This document shows, in pieces, positions 26,554 through 39,384 of a stretch of 64,000 nt of DNA. Both the position numbers and the translations under genes were made by a program. The DNA comes from Lutjanus erythropterus (taxonomy: Eukaryota; Chordata; Actinopteri; Lutjaniformes; Lutjanidae), in NCBI GenBank assembly GCA_020091685.1, contig CM034598.1, positions 15,573,483 through 15,637,482 of the forward strand. The letters run 5' to 3'. Position 1 is the stretch's first letter. Each line of letters opens with the position of its first letter. The notes under the pieces were generated by a model. It was not told where the DNA came from. It ran no database searches and was given only the letters and a program-made list of their open reading frames with translations.

Positions 26554-29500
26554 ATGGCACTTCGGCAGAACTCTGACAAGGAGCCAAGCATCGAGCTGTT
26601 CATTAAGGTCAGTTATTCTTTTCAGTTTCACTACTTTAAAGAGAAAGCACACTGCAACATGTGAGAGAATTACACCTGAATTCACTGTCAAAAGAATATA
26701 CAATGTATTAGACCTACAAGGATTAATCGATTAGTTGTCAACTATTAAATTAAAATATAACTATTTGGATAATCAACTTTTGAGTCACATCTAAAAAAAA
26801 TGTCCAAATTGTTCTATTTCAGCTTCTCAAATGTGAATATTTTCTCGTTTCTTTAGTCCACTATGACATTAAATTGAATATCTTTGGGTTGTTGACAAAA
26901 CAAGACATTTAAAGACTTTTGGAAAAGGTGATCGACTTTCTAACAGACCAAACATCTCGCTGATTAATTGAGAAAGGAATCAACAATGAAAATAATCTTT
27001 AGCTGCAGGACTACTGTGTATAATTCTACATGAAATTTCCTCCTCTTTTATATCCTTTTTTAAAGGCAGAAGTTATGGGCAAACAAAGGAGTCACTCCAG
27101 GATTTGCTGCTCACTTATCAGTAGTGTTAAAGAGCAGAGATGTGCAGTATGTTGCAGCTGTATGAGCATCAATCAGAGGACAACTCTGTGCCACAGATGC
27201 TGAAGTGTTTGTATCCCTGTTGAGGCACATTTTTATCAGTGAACTCTGGCCTCAGACAGACGGTCCATCTTATCATCACACACCCAGAGGGAGCAGCAGA
27301 GAGTAAGCTGGTCGACTGAAACGGACACACCCACTTGACTTGCGCACACATTCAGACACACTCATCTGTATCAAGAAGTCACATAAGCAAATTTTCCCTC
27401 TTCACTTTGTTGTTATGCCTTTTCACAAATGTGTTTTATGTGGAGAGACACAGTGTCTTCTGATAAAACAAGGTCAAGTGGATCTCAAAAACAACACAAG
27501 ACATTACAATATGTGGCAGACACTACATTATGTCTCTTTGTAAACTAACATTAAACATTCAGTCACTTAAAGCGGTGGTCTCTTAAAGAATACCCTTGTC
27601 TTATGGATGTTTTTTTCTTTTTTTGGTTTTAAGTCTTCATTTGCAATAAACAATCAAACTAGGATCACTAAAACTTTACAATCAATCAAAACAGCCAACC
27701 CTGTTTCTTTTGTTGTTCCAACTTCCACAAAATATGAAAAAAAAAAAAAATCAAATTAAAAATCTATATTCTGTTCCTCGTTCTTGATTTGACATTTAGG
27801 GAAGTGTGCTTATTTGCTTCCTTAATGAAAGTTACATGAGAAGATTGCCATCACTTTCATGTCTCAATGTGAGTATAAAGATACAGTCAGCAGATGGTTA
27901 GCTTAGCTTAGCATAAAGGATGGAAACAGGGGGAAGCAGCAAGCCCACTTTTGTCCAAATGTGACAAAATTTGCACCTCTAAGGCTCACAAATTAATGAA
28001 TTATATCTTGTTTGTTTAAGCCGTATAAAATACTGAAGTGCACAAACAATAAGTTGTGGTTTCACAATCAGGACTAGAAAAGACTCAGGAAATCACCGCT
28101 CCAATCCAATAAGTAGTCCGGTACAGAAGGACTTCTCAGACTAGGGCTAAGAGTTAACCCTGGGGTAACTTAGCCCCTTTTCACACACACACACACACAC
28201 ACTGTTAGTCTAGGTTTAGGCCAGAGATATCTGTGCTTTTAACTACGTGTTTGCATGTGCATCATGGCTGTCTCATGTATCCTGTATTAGTGTGGAGCGA
28301 TGGTTACATACTTCTTCAGAAATTCATGCTACGCATATATGAATGCAAATGTGTAGTTAAGCTAAACACAGGGTTATATGATTCACACTGTATCTCCACT
28401 AGCTCTGGGTTAAATGTCCGTTGGTAAGGCAACTGCTGTGAACGTTTGAGAATGTTCCATGACTACTCTTATCCAGCCTTTGGCCCTGTTTCACACCGGC
28501 ACATTTAGCCCTGGGTTTAGTCGATTTTCAAATGCCTGGTGCTAACAGCTCCCTTAGGCTAGCGCTAACAACTCCTTTAGCCTGGGGCAGAGTGCAGTGT
28601 GAAAAGTAATCTTTTATCCCCTTCTCAGAGCAGTGCCTTTTAGACCCGTTTAGTCAATTTTCAGGGCACACCCTCACAAACTGTGGGCTAACCCTGCTCC
28701 AGAGCGGAGCCAGCAAACTCCAGGCTAAAGCTACTAGTCGACTTCAGAATGTGCCAGTGGGAAAGTTTAACTTAGCTAACAGCCCCCTTAGCCCTGGTGC
28801 TGACAGTTCCCTGTTAGCACCAGGCTAAGTGCAGTGCCAAAAGGCCTCACTGTAAAACAGCAAATTATGTTGTATTTGTATAGATTAAACAAACTAGTCA
28901 AACGAGCACCACTACATTTTGCAACCTGTGGACAGAGCCAGGCTAATTGTTTCCAGTCTTTATGCTAGGCTAATCCAACCTTCTGCTGGTAGTTGCTTCA
29001 GACTTATGTTAAAGACATTGCAGTGGTATGGATCTTCTCGTCTAACACTCAGCAGTGTAAAATGATTCCTTTACCAACAACATATTAACTACAAGCTAGA
29101 GCTCAGAAAAAAAGGTTGGGCTGTGTAGTTATACTGCTGATGTAGGAGATGTTAGCATGACTTTTTGTCTGTTGTTTTCCATGAGTCTACAACACAATGC
29201 CTCCTGCCTTTCCCCTTCATGGAGGAAAAGGCCTTTAAATATCCTGGACACGCCTTTCACTTCCAAAAATCACTTGTTTATCAGCAGAGGGGAGAAAAAG
29301 AGGATTTGTGGTTGCTTTACTGGCTAAAGCTGGACAGTGGTGGCTTGTGTGGACATGAAAATTGAATTCTTTGACTTTCTGTGTTTTTCAGGCTGGACAT
29401 GATGGTGAGAACGTGGGGAACTGCCCTTTCTGCCAACGGCTGTTCATGGTGTTGTGGCTGAAAGGAGTGAAGTTTACAGTGACCACTGTTGATATGAGGA

Positions 29501-32500
29501 AGTAAGCACCCCTCCTCTGGCAGAAACACTTCCTGAGCATCTGGTCATGGGGACTTTTCACACAGAACTCTATTAAGAAACAAAACAAAACAGAAAATAA
29601 GAAGTTTCTTTCAGTAATCCAAACCATTTCTCACTTATCAATAGGTGAGTTGCTCGCTCCGTCTCTCAGAGGTTGGAGGGAGGAGCCCGTAAAGTGTACA
29701 AAGAGCTCTGTGTCGCCTTCTAACAAACACCTTCTTTAATTGAGGCTTTGTTGTGCGAATTTCTCAGGGTCATTACCAGAGAGCAAATAAGATCAGGAAA
29801 CTTTGAAAGGATGCTGATAATTGAATGATTCAGAACGCACACAGCAGGCCTGTTAAATAGCTGACCACTCCCAGTGCTGTGTGTTTTTATAACTGAACCA
29901 ACATCCAGTGTTGAAATCATTAATCCACAGAGCTGCATTTGATTCTGACAAGCCTCGATAACACAACACGCTCTCACTTTCGACGTGCCTGATAACTGAT
30001 TGAGTCAAGTGAAGAAAATAACTAAGTCTGATGTCTCTCCTTCCTTCCTCTCCATCTTTTCTACGTCCTCTTCAGGAAGCCAGCTGAGCTCAAAGACCTG
30101 GCCCCTGGGACTAACCCTCCTTTCCTCCTCTACAACGGCACACTCAAAACAGACTTCATCAAAATCGAGGAGTTTCTTGAACAAACACTGGCCCCTCCCA
30201 GGTATTGTTGCGCCCGATCATTGAACAAATATTAAAGAAGTGTGATTTTGATGAAGGCTTATTCTCTCATCAAACAAGTTCACTCCCAGGCATCTCTTTT
30301 CTTCTCTTCCCCGGCAGGTATCCTCATCTCAGCCCACTGAACAAAGAGTCCTTTGACGTGGGTGCTGACATTTTTGCAAAGTTCTCGGCTTTCATCAAGA
30401 ACAGTCCAAACAACGCCTGTAAGTTGGTGCTCTTGTAATAAAGAAATACATAGACATACCTTCAGTAAAACATATAATTCCTAATGTTTAATCACACGAC
30501 TGATCAGCAGTGGAAAATAACTGAGTACATTAATTCTAGTGAGGTGCTAGCTACTTTATTCTTCATGGCCACTACATTTCTGAGAGAAACATCATACTAT
30601 TTCTCTACTATATTTATTTGACAGCTATATTTACAGACGAGGCAGACTGCTGGGCTCCTTGAGCCTGGTTCTGCTCAAGGTTCTTGCCTGTTAAAAGGGA
30701 GTTTTTCCTTGCCACTGTCGCCAAGTGTTTGCTCATGTTGGGAATTGTTTGGTCTCTGTAAATAATATTATGAGGAGTGCAGTCTAGACCCTGTCTATAA
30801 GACAGTGCCCTGAGATAATGTATGGTATGATTTGGCACTATCTAAGTAAACTTAACTTCACTTGATGAGACTGTCTAGATTTATATTTTATCTACAAAAT
30901 ATATGTTCAGCCGCTAAAATATGTCTATCTTGACCAACTAATTCTGACAGTAATATAACAATGTAATATTATAATAGAAACAATCTAAATGGGGCTGTTC
31001 TGCAGAATGATGACTTTTATTTTGCTGATGATAGAGCTTTTTCAAGGGAGCCATTTTGACATATAATACTAGGGTAAACCAGTGATTCTAATTAAGGTCC
31101 CATTCCATTTAGTAGAGCAGAGTCTTTCCAGTGAATCGACGTGCACAATAGCAGCGCCTTGACTCATTTACACTGCAGAATTGCTAATTTAATACATCTA
31201 TTCCACCACCGATCAAAAGTATTCATTAGGCAGAAATGGCTCCTTAAATTATCTAAGTTATACACTACTGGGTTATTATTATTAGTGCTACATTGAGGAG
31301 TCTGCAGCATTTCAAGTTGTAGCTGGTTGAGGTGAAGATGATTTTCACTTATACTGTATTCGGCTTGGTTAGATAAACCTGTTGCAATCCATTGTATTTC
31401 ATATTATTGCCATAGCATTTTCACCCAATAAATTCATCCAAGTTAATCTATAAAGCAACAAGCAACTATGACTGTTAAATAAATGTACTGGAGTAAAATG
31501 TACAAAAAAATCTTTTGAAATATAGTGGAGTAAATCTACAGTAGCATAGTAGTATAAAATAGAAGTGCTCATATTAAGTACATTACACCACTGGCAATTA
31601 CAGACAAAACTCAACATATGACATGTGTTTCTGACTCCAGTCCATGAGAAAAACCTGCTGCGGGAGTTCAAGCGCCTGGATAACTACCTAAACTCTCCGC
31701 TCCCCGAGGAGATCGACCACAACTCCACAGAGACCATCAGTGTCTCCAAGAGGAAGTATCTGGATGGCGACCGTCTCACCTTAGCCGACTGCAACCTGCT
31801 ACCCAAACTACACGTCATCAGGGTGAGACTGTTTTAACATTCTGGGCTGATCTCTGCCATAGTGTATTTTTTTGTTGACTGGCTTATAGAGTAAATCCGA
31901 GCACGATGAGTCTTCCTGTGCGAAATATCACCACTCTGGACAAAAATGCTCGACTGTTCAGCTGAATGAAGGCAGTGGTGGAAAGTAACAAAGTACATCT
32001 ACTAAAGTACTCTACTAAGCACCTGAGTATTTCCGTTTAATGCAACTTTTAACTTCTACTTTACTACATGTCCGAGGGAAATATTGTACTTTTTATTCAA
32101 CCACATTTATTTGACAGCCACAGTCACCTTCATATTAAGAGGCTACAAACTCATCATAAACATTGATTATAAAAGATTATAAGATATAGGACTGATCACA
32201 AGGATTATAAAAAATACAATGCACATTAAGCCCTTTTATCACATTTCAGATGTCAATGAGCTGTTAATAGTTGAACCAAATTTCACCTCTAAAGGAATAA
32301 TAACCAAATGTCATAGCTACACAATAAGTCATCTGTCATAGGGTTCAGTTTTCTCAAGAATTAGTACTTTCTTTTTTTTTTGAGTACCTGATGTACTTAA
32401 AATGCAAATTTAGATTTTCCTGTCATTCATTTCAGATTGCTGCCAAGAAGTACTGTGACTTCGACATCCCCGCCCAGTTCACAGGTGTGTGGCGATACCT

Positions 32501-32597
32501 TCAAAACGCCTACGAGAGAGAGGAGTTCAAACAGACGTGTCCAGCTGACATTGAAATCGAGAAGGCTTACTTCAGCGTGGCCAACCAGAGGAAATAA
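26554..32597 (+). CDS. clic2: Chloride intracellular channel protein 2
   Basis: A GST-fold protein that exists soluble or membrane-associated; mammalian CLIC2 inhibits ryanodine receptors and has glutathione-dependent oxidoreductase activity. Coding exons: 26554-26607, 29392-29501, 30076-30201, 30318-30418, 31641-31822, 32436-32597. All junctions are GT-AG and in phase, giving 244 aa (human CLIC2 is 247). The redox motif [10 protein letters not shown] places the active-site CPFC at residues 29-32. [69 protein letters not shown] and [14 protein letters not shown] are the hallmark CLIC segments. The match to CLIC2 is closer than to CLIC1, 4, 5 or 6, and there is no long N-terminal extension. 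The start context GACATGG is good, and the N-terminus ([16 protein letters not shown]) aligns with that of human CLIC2. Confidence 0.95.
26709..27015 (-). repeat. ATTAATCGATTA-type MITE copy in a clic2 intron
   Basis: The element starts GGATTAATCGATTAGTTGTC and ends CTGATTAATTGAG...AATAATCTTTAGCTGCAG. It is inverted relative to the copy at 25093-25390. The middle TTCTCAAATGTGAATATTTTC is shared in reverse. Confidence 0.6.
27880..29005. repeat. Composite transposon-like repeat in clic2 intron 1
   Basis: The left arm reads CAGCAGATGGTTAGCTTAGC...GGAAACAGGGGGAA. The right arm reads CAGAGCCAGGCTAATTG...CTAATCCAACCTTCTGCTGG, an inverted relative. I recognise the left arm as a widespread teleost repeat. 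Between them, about 28140-28860, lie several degenerate TAGCCCTGG/CAGGCTAA words in both orientations, probably a second element nested inside. Confidence 0.5.
30508..31594. repeat. hAT-like non-autonomous element in clic2 intron 4
   Basis: The left end is CAGTGGAAAATAACTGAGTA and the right end AAGTACATTACACCACTGG, the same termini as at 41039-41836. A different repeat tail (30640-30865) is nested in it. The flanking 8-mers do not match, so a target duplication is not preserved. Confidence 0.55.
30640..30865 (+). repeat. Teleost LINE/SINE 3' tail sequence
   Basis: CTTGCCTGTTAAAAGGGAGT, TTTTTCCTTGCCACTGTCGCC, TTGGTCTCTGTAAATAATAT, GTCTAGACC and GATTTGGCACTATCTAAGTA occur in the order familiar from the 3' tail shared by many fish LINE2-like elements and SINEs. 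Assigned by recall. Confidence 0.55.
31973..32400. repeat. hAT-like element fragment in clic2 intron 5
   Basis: It begins CAGTGGTGGAAAGTAACAAA with ACTAAAGTACTC and a degraded interior. The right terminus is not recognisable and the 3' boundary is approximate. Confidence 0.45.
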
Positions 32598-33097
32598 ACC
32601 TTTGATTCCCTGTAAAATCTAAGTCCTGTTTTCACCCAGTGTAACCATGCATGTAGAGATGGTGACCTGTAGAGGGCGCTACAACATACAAGAATTAACT
32701 GTGGCGATGAATCAGACACTATTCCACCTTAAAAATCTTGAGCTGTTGTTGCAGTAAGACTTTGGGACGTGCTATGTTTTATTGATTGTATGTAATTTAT
32801 CCATAGTCACAGACAAATGGTGTGTTTATGCCACATTGAAAAGGCCAAATGTGCAATTGACTGTTAATGTTTTTGTTTATAGTGTAAATATATTTTTCAT
32901 CCTTTTTACACTCAAAACACCCTTATTGAAGTTTATTTGATTGTGTTAGTGTGAGCAGCAGTGGTAGAAAGCTTCCTAAACAGTTCAATTTATGCAAAAT
33001 ATGAAATAATACCTGAAATACATTCCTGTACCTTACCCTGTACAAATACAGGTTTTTTTTTTATCAGTTTTTGATTAAATTGTTTCACTGTCACACT

Positions 33098-33103
33098 AAT
33101 AAA
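33098..33103 (+). terminator. clic2: Candidate clic2 polyadenylation signal AATAAA
   Basis: AATAAA, about 500 nt after the clic2 stop codon and followed by a T-rich stretch. It is the first canonical hexamer I noticed downstream of the gene. Confidence 0.5.
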
Positions 33104-33298
33104 AAAGATCAACTTAATTTCTCATAATCTTTATTTTTCTGTGGTTTGTGTGTGTGCTGACTAGTGCTATAATATTGAAATGATCCTGAATTTCATCATC
33201 CTTCTTTAGGTCTCATATAGTAAATATTATAAACATTTAAACACCTTCAAACATCAAAACCAAAACCAGCTCACGTAAATGGCATTTCTGATATTCAA

Positions 33299-33304
33299 GT
33301 TTAT
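33299..33304 (-). terminator. urp1: Candidate urp1 polyadenylation signal (minus strand)
   Basis: An A-rich AATAAA hexamer on the minus strand, about 165 nt after the urp1 stop codon. A second one lies at 33130-33135. Either puts the urp1 3' end within about 30-200 bp of the clic2 poly(A) signal on the opposite strand. Confidence 0.35.
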
Positions 33305-33469
33305 TATCAGCCACAGAAAAGGACAGTTTTACAGCTTCAAAAATATATTTTCTGTTTGGACGACAAATATACTGTTTGGTGGGAAACAAAAACGATGATG
33401 GAGAGAGACAGTGTTTCCAACCAGGTCGAGCTGACATCACACCAAACATCCTGCTGCTGCTGCTGAGCT

Positions 33470-34968
33470 CTAGTTGGTGACGCAGTATTTCCAGAAACAC
33501 GCTGTTAGAGAGAAAAAACATTTTTTTACACTCTGCCGGAGCAGTTCATATTCATTTTAATATTTACCTATTGTCAATGTGTTTATCTATATTGTATTTT
33601 TACTACCTGTGCTTCTGTATATTCTGCATATATTGTACATACAACATCTAATATCTTTCAAACTAGAGCCTGGAGACGAAAAAGACGGGTTCTTAAGCAT
33701 GTTGCAGGGGGTCCCCGGCAAAAGAAGGAACAGAATATTTTAACTTTTATCACATTTTCTGAAAGTTTGAACAAGGGAAGAAATAGGGTGGGCTGTTCTG
33801 ATTAACTGTAATTTATAGTGATCCTTATTTGATAATTAATTATTGTCTTCAAACCCTCAACCCTGTTATCTTCCATTAAGACAATATCCTCTCATATTTC
33901 CGGTCTGTGGTCTAATGTGCAACTATTGTGGGGGACCTAGATATGAAAAATTTAAAAGATGTCCAATCAAAGGAAATAATAATGATAGATAATATACATC
34001 AATAAATAATAACAGAAAGTGTTATATGTTGTACAGGTTGTAAAGTCTTTTAAAAGAAATTTATCATTTGAGGCTTTATAATAAACTTGGCTGGAACTGA
34101 CTATATGCTGTTGTACCTGATTTGCATTGGTACATAATTACATTGTTATTCATTGTTTACTCCAGTAATATCATAAGCAGCATTTTAATTTGCTTGTATT
34201 TTAGTTGCGCTGCACTGTATTCGGCAACATTTTAATTCAAGTTACACAATTTAGTATTTATAAACAGTAATTAAACATGTAATAAAATGTTACATTGAAA
34301 TCACATTTATCACATCTGTCATCCGGAATTACTGATAAATATAGTTTCATTTAATTCACCGATGTTGAGTTTTTCCAATTCTGTTCAATCCAGTTTAAAC
34401 TCTGTGCTGCTAACATGGAACAGATAAAAATACAATACTGGTAAGAGAGTTGTCCTGATCTGTTGAACCAAAGAGGACAGATGTCTAACATTTCCTGACT
34501 TCAACCTGTCTGATAATGATCTTGGTGTCTGTAATAAGTTAATATATTTTTGATACTTTATTAGAGAACAAATGACAGCTGATTATGATATTTATGGGTG
34601 ATGCGGCAAGTTGTATACACGAGCAGTGAAGATGTCTCTATTCAGAGCATATTAATAGCACTCTATACTGCACACTTGTGGTCAAACTACAAAAAAACAA
34701 GCTCACAGAAACTTCAAGCAGCTCATGAAGCCATGAACAATATTACCATTACTATTATTAGGATGGTGTGGTGAAATGTTTATGGCTGCAGGTTTCCAAA
34801 CTCTTTAATCTCTCTAATTTTTATTCTCACTTAATGTGAAAAATTCATCAGGCATCTACCAAAATATCAGTATTTCGGGAAACTTGCATGAGCTACATGG
34901 TACTTTATGTGTCATTCTAACTTTACTACAGAAAATGAATGCGTACACTGTAACTCCCTGAAAAATGC

Positions 34969-35037
<69 letters not shown>

Positions 35038-37331
35038 ACTGATTATTTAATAACACACACTTCTTTTATTTCTATATCTTTTTTGTGCTTTATTCTATAT
35101 AATGTTCTGTCTTTTGCCTGTCTTTTATTTGAACCAGATGTTCAGATGAAATAAAGCTTAAATTAAATTGATTTTTACTTGTGCAAAATATTCTAGAACA
35201 TGTTCCGTCTCTTCCTGTTAAAGAATCAATTATTTGTCTTGCTTTAAATGGCATGAGCCTTAGTTAAACACACTTGTCATTGGATATTCAGGTACATTAA
35301 AGCCATCAGCTCAGGTACTATGCAGGTATTGTTATGTGATGTGACTTTAGGATTAAATATTTAAACTGGCTTGACATACTGTGTATAAAGACCAGGGTGT
35401 GGCATGTAACTGTACGTGATATAATACAGTAATAAGAGTCACTCACCTCTTTTGTTTGGTTTTGGCAGGTTCTGTTCTGATCTGATAAAACCCTGAGAGC
35501 GAAGCTTGTCAGCTGCTGCCAGCTTCAGCACAGCTTCTTTGAGGTCCTCAACCTAAAAACAAGACAAAATATGATGAAAGCAGAAAGAGACAGACACATG
35601 TTTTAAACTCATCAATATACTGCACCTAGAGCTTCAACTGACAGAGGTCCTGTAAATCAGGTTTTAGCCTGTTTGCACTGACCTCCAGTTAATTTTAGAG
35701 CTGATTTCAGGGTTTTACTTTTAAACCTCTCCGTGGTCTGGTTCAAGCCTACACTCGTCCCAATACGTACCTGAACTTGACCTCAGATCCTGTAACAAAA
35801 CTACCGTCCCAAATTCAGAATTAAAACCAAAAGACATGCATTTATTGTCAAAGCCTAAAACTGACTTCCTTCACTATTACTTCTCTACTACTTCTGTATT
35901 AATTTGTTTTTGTGTGTCATTTTATTTTTAACTTCTTCTTTGACTTAGCTGTCAATTCTGATATTTTAATGATGAGCTTTGTTTTGAAAAGTGATATACA
36001 ATTATATAGTATATTAAGGATGTAAAGATAACAAAAAATCAAGGTACAATACAACAATGATACGATACCAAAAAAATAGGACAACTTGAAAAAAAAAAAA
36101 CTGTCCTTTATTAAATAATAAGTCTGATGGTACAGCATTTTTTGTTCGTATAAAATATGTTTTCCTTTTAACTCAAAGTGGTTCTGCTTTTCTTCTTTAA
36201 TAAAACTAAATAAAAATAGTTGCCATATCCTGAGCATGTGCAAAAAATTGGCGTGAATTGTCTTTGGCCATGAATGTTTGAATTATATATGTACAGTCGC
36301 AAAACCAAAACAATATGTTGTCAAAATGATTTTTTTAAATTCCAGTATCACAATATTTGATCTATTGTTACATCCTTATTTATTATTGTATCTGGCTTGA
36401 ATTATATTTTATTTTGTTTAGCGTATCCGCTAGATCCTCATTTTAATTTTGCACCATTTTTTTGTCTTTTATTTTTTCTCAACAGGTATAGATCTCTGTG
36501 TTGGCATGTAAGTAGAATATATTGTTATCGTTATTATTACTGAATTATGTATTCCCTTTTTCAATTTGTTGGAAAAAACAATAAAAAGATTGAAAAAAGA
36601 TAGCATAGTGACATGGATCATCAGCCTTACCATGTTTGCAAACTTGTCCTGTTGTGCAGAATCTTTTGCACCTTAAAAACACAAAAATAGGAAAAAAAAA
36701 TCATTATGCTGACCACCATATATGTGGCTGCAAACGTCTTTATTGTTTTTACCTTTACTCCAGGAGTCTCTTCCTCCATTGTGCTGCATCAGAAGAGGAT
36801 ACAGATTATTCACCTCCCTCTGCTCCCCGTCAGCAGGGTTGGATCCATCCTCTACCTCTGACACTAATTTCTGAATGAAATCTGTTGAAATAAAACAAAT
36901 TCCTCCCATCACCCTGACATTATGACATTAAAACCCCTGCCAATAGTTAATACAAGAAGATGATGCACCCATGTGCAAGAAAGAATATTAAAATATTTAA
37001 GTAAATGGAACTTGATTCCTCTTAAAGGAAATTTACAGATAACATAAATGGAGTTACTGCATCTTAATTCACACATCATTAAGAAAAAACTGAGCAAAGC
37101 GGCAAAAGAGACTGTAGAGTAAATATCACAGGGTTTATTGTGACAAAAAGTCAAATTCAAAAGTTTAAATACAACTATCAAATCCAACAGTTTCACTGAA
37201 ATAGAAGAAAACAGTTAAAGAGCCTTACCTGCCCGTGGCTCCAGGTTGGCGTCAGGGTACAGAGGTAGAGCATGTGTCCATCTTGCAGAACAAATCACAG
37301 CTACGAGGTAAAACAGAGCCACAGAAAGCAT
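33470..37331 (-). CDS. urp1: Prepro-urotensin II-related peptide 1
   Basis: A secreted neuropeptide precursor of the urotensin II family; in teleosts URP1 is made in spinal cerebrospinal-fluid-contacting neurons and acts on Uts2r receptors in body-axis straightening. Coding exons: 37331-37229, 36881-36753, 36671-36631, 35552-35447, 33501-33470. Phases agree, giving 136 aa. A signal peptide (MLSVALFYLVAVICSARW) occupies about residues 1-21. The last ten residues are the mature peptide ACFWKYCVTN, preceded by the dibasic cleavage site KR at 125-126. The CFWKYC hexapeptide ring with its two cysteines is the family signature, and this exact decapeptide is the teleost URP1 form (URP2 differs). The peptide has its own short last exon, as in other members. 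The spacer (KLVSEVEDG..., VEDLKEAVLKLAAADKLRSQ) is not conserved outside the family. Confidence 0.93.
34971..35034. repeat. (TG)n microsatellite in urp1 intron 4
   Basis: An uninterrupted TG run of about 60 bp with a short TA lead-in. Confidence 0.97.
36014..36378. repeat. ATGTAAC-terminus MITE in a urp1 intron
   Basis: The left end AAGGATGTAAAGATAACAAA and right end ATCTATTGTTACATCCTTA are inverted repeats. The interior shares CAGCATTTTTTGTTCGTAT, GTGCAAAAAATTGGCGTGAA and GTCTTTGGCCATGAATGTTT with the copy at 56284-56652. Confidence 0.65.
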
Positions 37332-37393
37332 GGTGCCTTTATCTTTAGATGGCCTGATTTGGACTATACCTCTGCCTGCCCAAGAACTTCACT

Positions 37394-37400
37394 TATATAT
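37394..37400 (-). promoter_or_regulatory. urp1: TATA box of urp1
   Basis: ATATATAA on the minus strand, about 65 nt upstream of the urp1 ATG, so the transcript would have a very short 5' UTR of about 35 nt. A TATA promoter fits a restricted neuropeptide gene. Confidence 0.6.
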
Positions 37401-38109
37401 CCTTAGAGGCCATCTATCACAAGCTGATCAATACATTATCATCACACCCAGTCTCCTTCCTAATGGTCTTGACGTGATGGATCAGGCGTCATAGACACAA
37501 TTTAGGGGCCCCTGTCAATTCATCTGGAGCCTATCTGTGCTTGTACAGAGAGGCCTAACAAATGTTTACTCTGCGGCAGTAATCAGCGGCTGTCCAGCTC
37601 AGCTCTGATGGTTTATGTCTGACACCATTTCTGTGTGAAACGTATCATTCCTCATCGTGTCTGAGATCACAGGTACACAGCTGGAGCTGTGTCACTGCAG
37701 GTTTCTACGTCATGTTGTGCTGAATGAATGACATTGCTGAAGCGCTTATGACTAATTATGACTGATATACTAATTATGACTGTCCGATGGGGCAAATAGG
37801 CCACACTGTGGTAAATAGGCTACAAATTTTCTTCATCATGAATCAAATGTGTGCAATTTTGTTTGTTTTGTTTGTTACTTTGATTTGCATTTCAACTCTA
37901 GAACACAATCAATAAAACACATCACCAAATAATACAACATTGAAGAAATACAACTAAAAAACTGTCAGGAACAAAGTTCGCTTACTTGATGGCATCATGT
38001 TTCATGTAAATGATCAGTTTTCCCGAGTTCTGTAAGAAGATATAGGCTTTAATTTTCATTTATTTTTTAAATTACCTTTTAACTAATTCTTTTTTTGATA
38101 ATACGCAGA

Positions 38110-38850
38110 AACACGGTGACATTGCTCCCCCCAGAAAGAGGGCAATTCATTCAATCATGTCACTGATGATCCCTGTCCTGCCTCCCCATCTCATCCTTCC
38201 TTGTGCGACAGTATGTGATTGAGAGGATTCAGGACAAGTCTGAGACCAGTAATTTCATTCAGGGATTTGAAAATTTCAGTCCAGAATATCTGTAAGGCAG
38301 GACAAAGCCAAAACACATGTGCTAAAATGCATGGTGAGAGCTTACATCTATTGCAGGTGGAGCTGACATCTGGATAAATTCTAGCTAGCTTAGAGTTTGT
38401 GATATGGAGTTGATGTAGGATCTTAAGCTGGACATGATCAAGTCTAGCACATGGAGAGTATTCTGTCCCATTCTACATCAGTGAAGCATGCGTCCAGTTC
38501 CTGCTCCCAAGCATTCTGTAGATGACACAAGCTTTTCTGTGTAAAAGAAAGAAAAGAAAGAAGAAGTGTGTCATGGAAAGGTTGAATTGCTGCCTGAGAT
38601 GTTCAAAAGAAAGGAAAATATTATAAGAAAACAGGTCTTTTATACATCCAATTCTGTTCCTGTGCCACAGACAAAACATTATGTCTGTGCAGGAAGAGTG
38701 AAGGCAAGATTAGAAATAATATGGCTCAACATCAATGCTTTCTGTAGTCCAAAATGTTTCCAAAATTGGGACCAGATTTTTATCGCATGATTAACAAAGG
38801 GGTTGGAGGTAATGGATTTCCAATTCAAATGATAGCTCTAAGAGAGAATT
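38110..38850 (-). mobile_element. L1/Tx1-type LINE relic, reverse-transcriptase ORF C-terminal part
   Basis: Minus-strand translation in more than one frame gives IKIWSQFWKHFGLQKALML, DLFSYNIFLSFEHLRQQFNL, and further on LHITNSKLARIYPDVSSTC, CNRCKLSPCILAHVFWLCP and ALQIFWTEIF. The order FLSF-x-x-LRQ-x-FNL, then CxRC...HxFW-x-CP...FW is typical of the region after the RT domain in L1/Tx1 LINEs. Stops and frameshifts show it is dead. The neighbouring 38914-39384 duplication begins just beyond it. Confidence 0.7.
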
Positions 38851-38913
38851 GACTATAGGATTTCTCTACCTGCACCCAAATGGGTCTGAAACCATCTGAT
38901 TGACCCAAAAAAA

Positions 38914-39384
38914 TTATCTTTTATATGCTACAGGCCCAATAACAGTGAAGAGAGATAGTTGATTCATAGTTGATTACTTGGTCAATTATTTTCTCAATTA
39001 ATCACTTGATATATTGTTAGTTTTAAAATGTCAGAAAATGTTGAAAAATGTTGATCAATATTTCCTGAAGTCCAGGATGACATCCTCAAATGACTTGTTT
39101 TGTCCACAACCCAAAGATATTCAGTTTTCTTTTCCTTAAAAAAGAGTATTCTGTTATCTTTTATATGCTACAGGCCCAATAACAGTGAAGAGAGATAGTT
39201 GATTCATAGTTGATTACTTGGTCAATTATTTTCTCAATTAATCACTTGATATATTGTTAGTTTTAAAATGTCAGAAAATGTTGAAAAATGTTGATCAATA
39301 TTTCCTGACGTCCAGGATGACATCCTCAAATGACTTGTTTTGTCCACAACCCAAAAATATTCAGTTTTCTTTTCCTTAAAAAAA
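38914..39384. repeat. Near-perfect 240-bp direct tandem duplication
   Basis: The segment starting TTATCTTTTATATGCTACAG at 38914 recurs at 39154 with an exact offset of 240 bp and only a few substitutions (for example AAGTCC versus ACGTCC) up to about 39384. Most of the unit belongs to the ATTAATC MITE family seen at 25093-25390. Confidence 0.9.
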
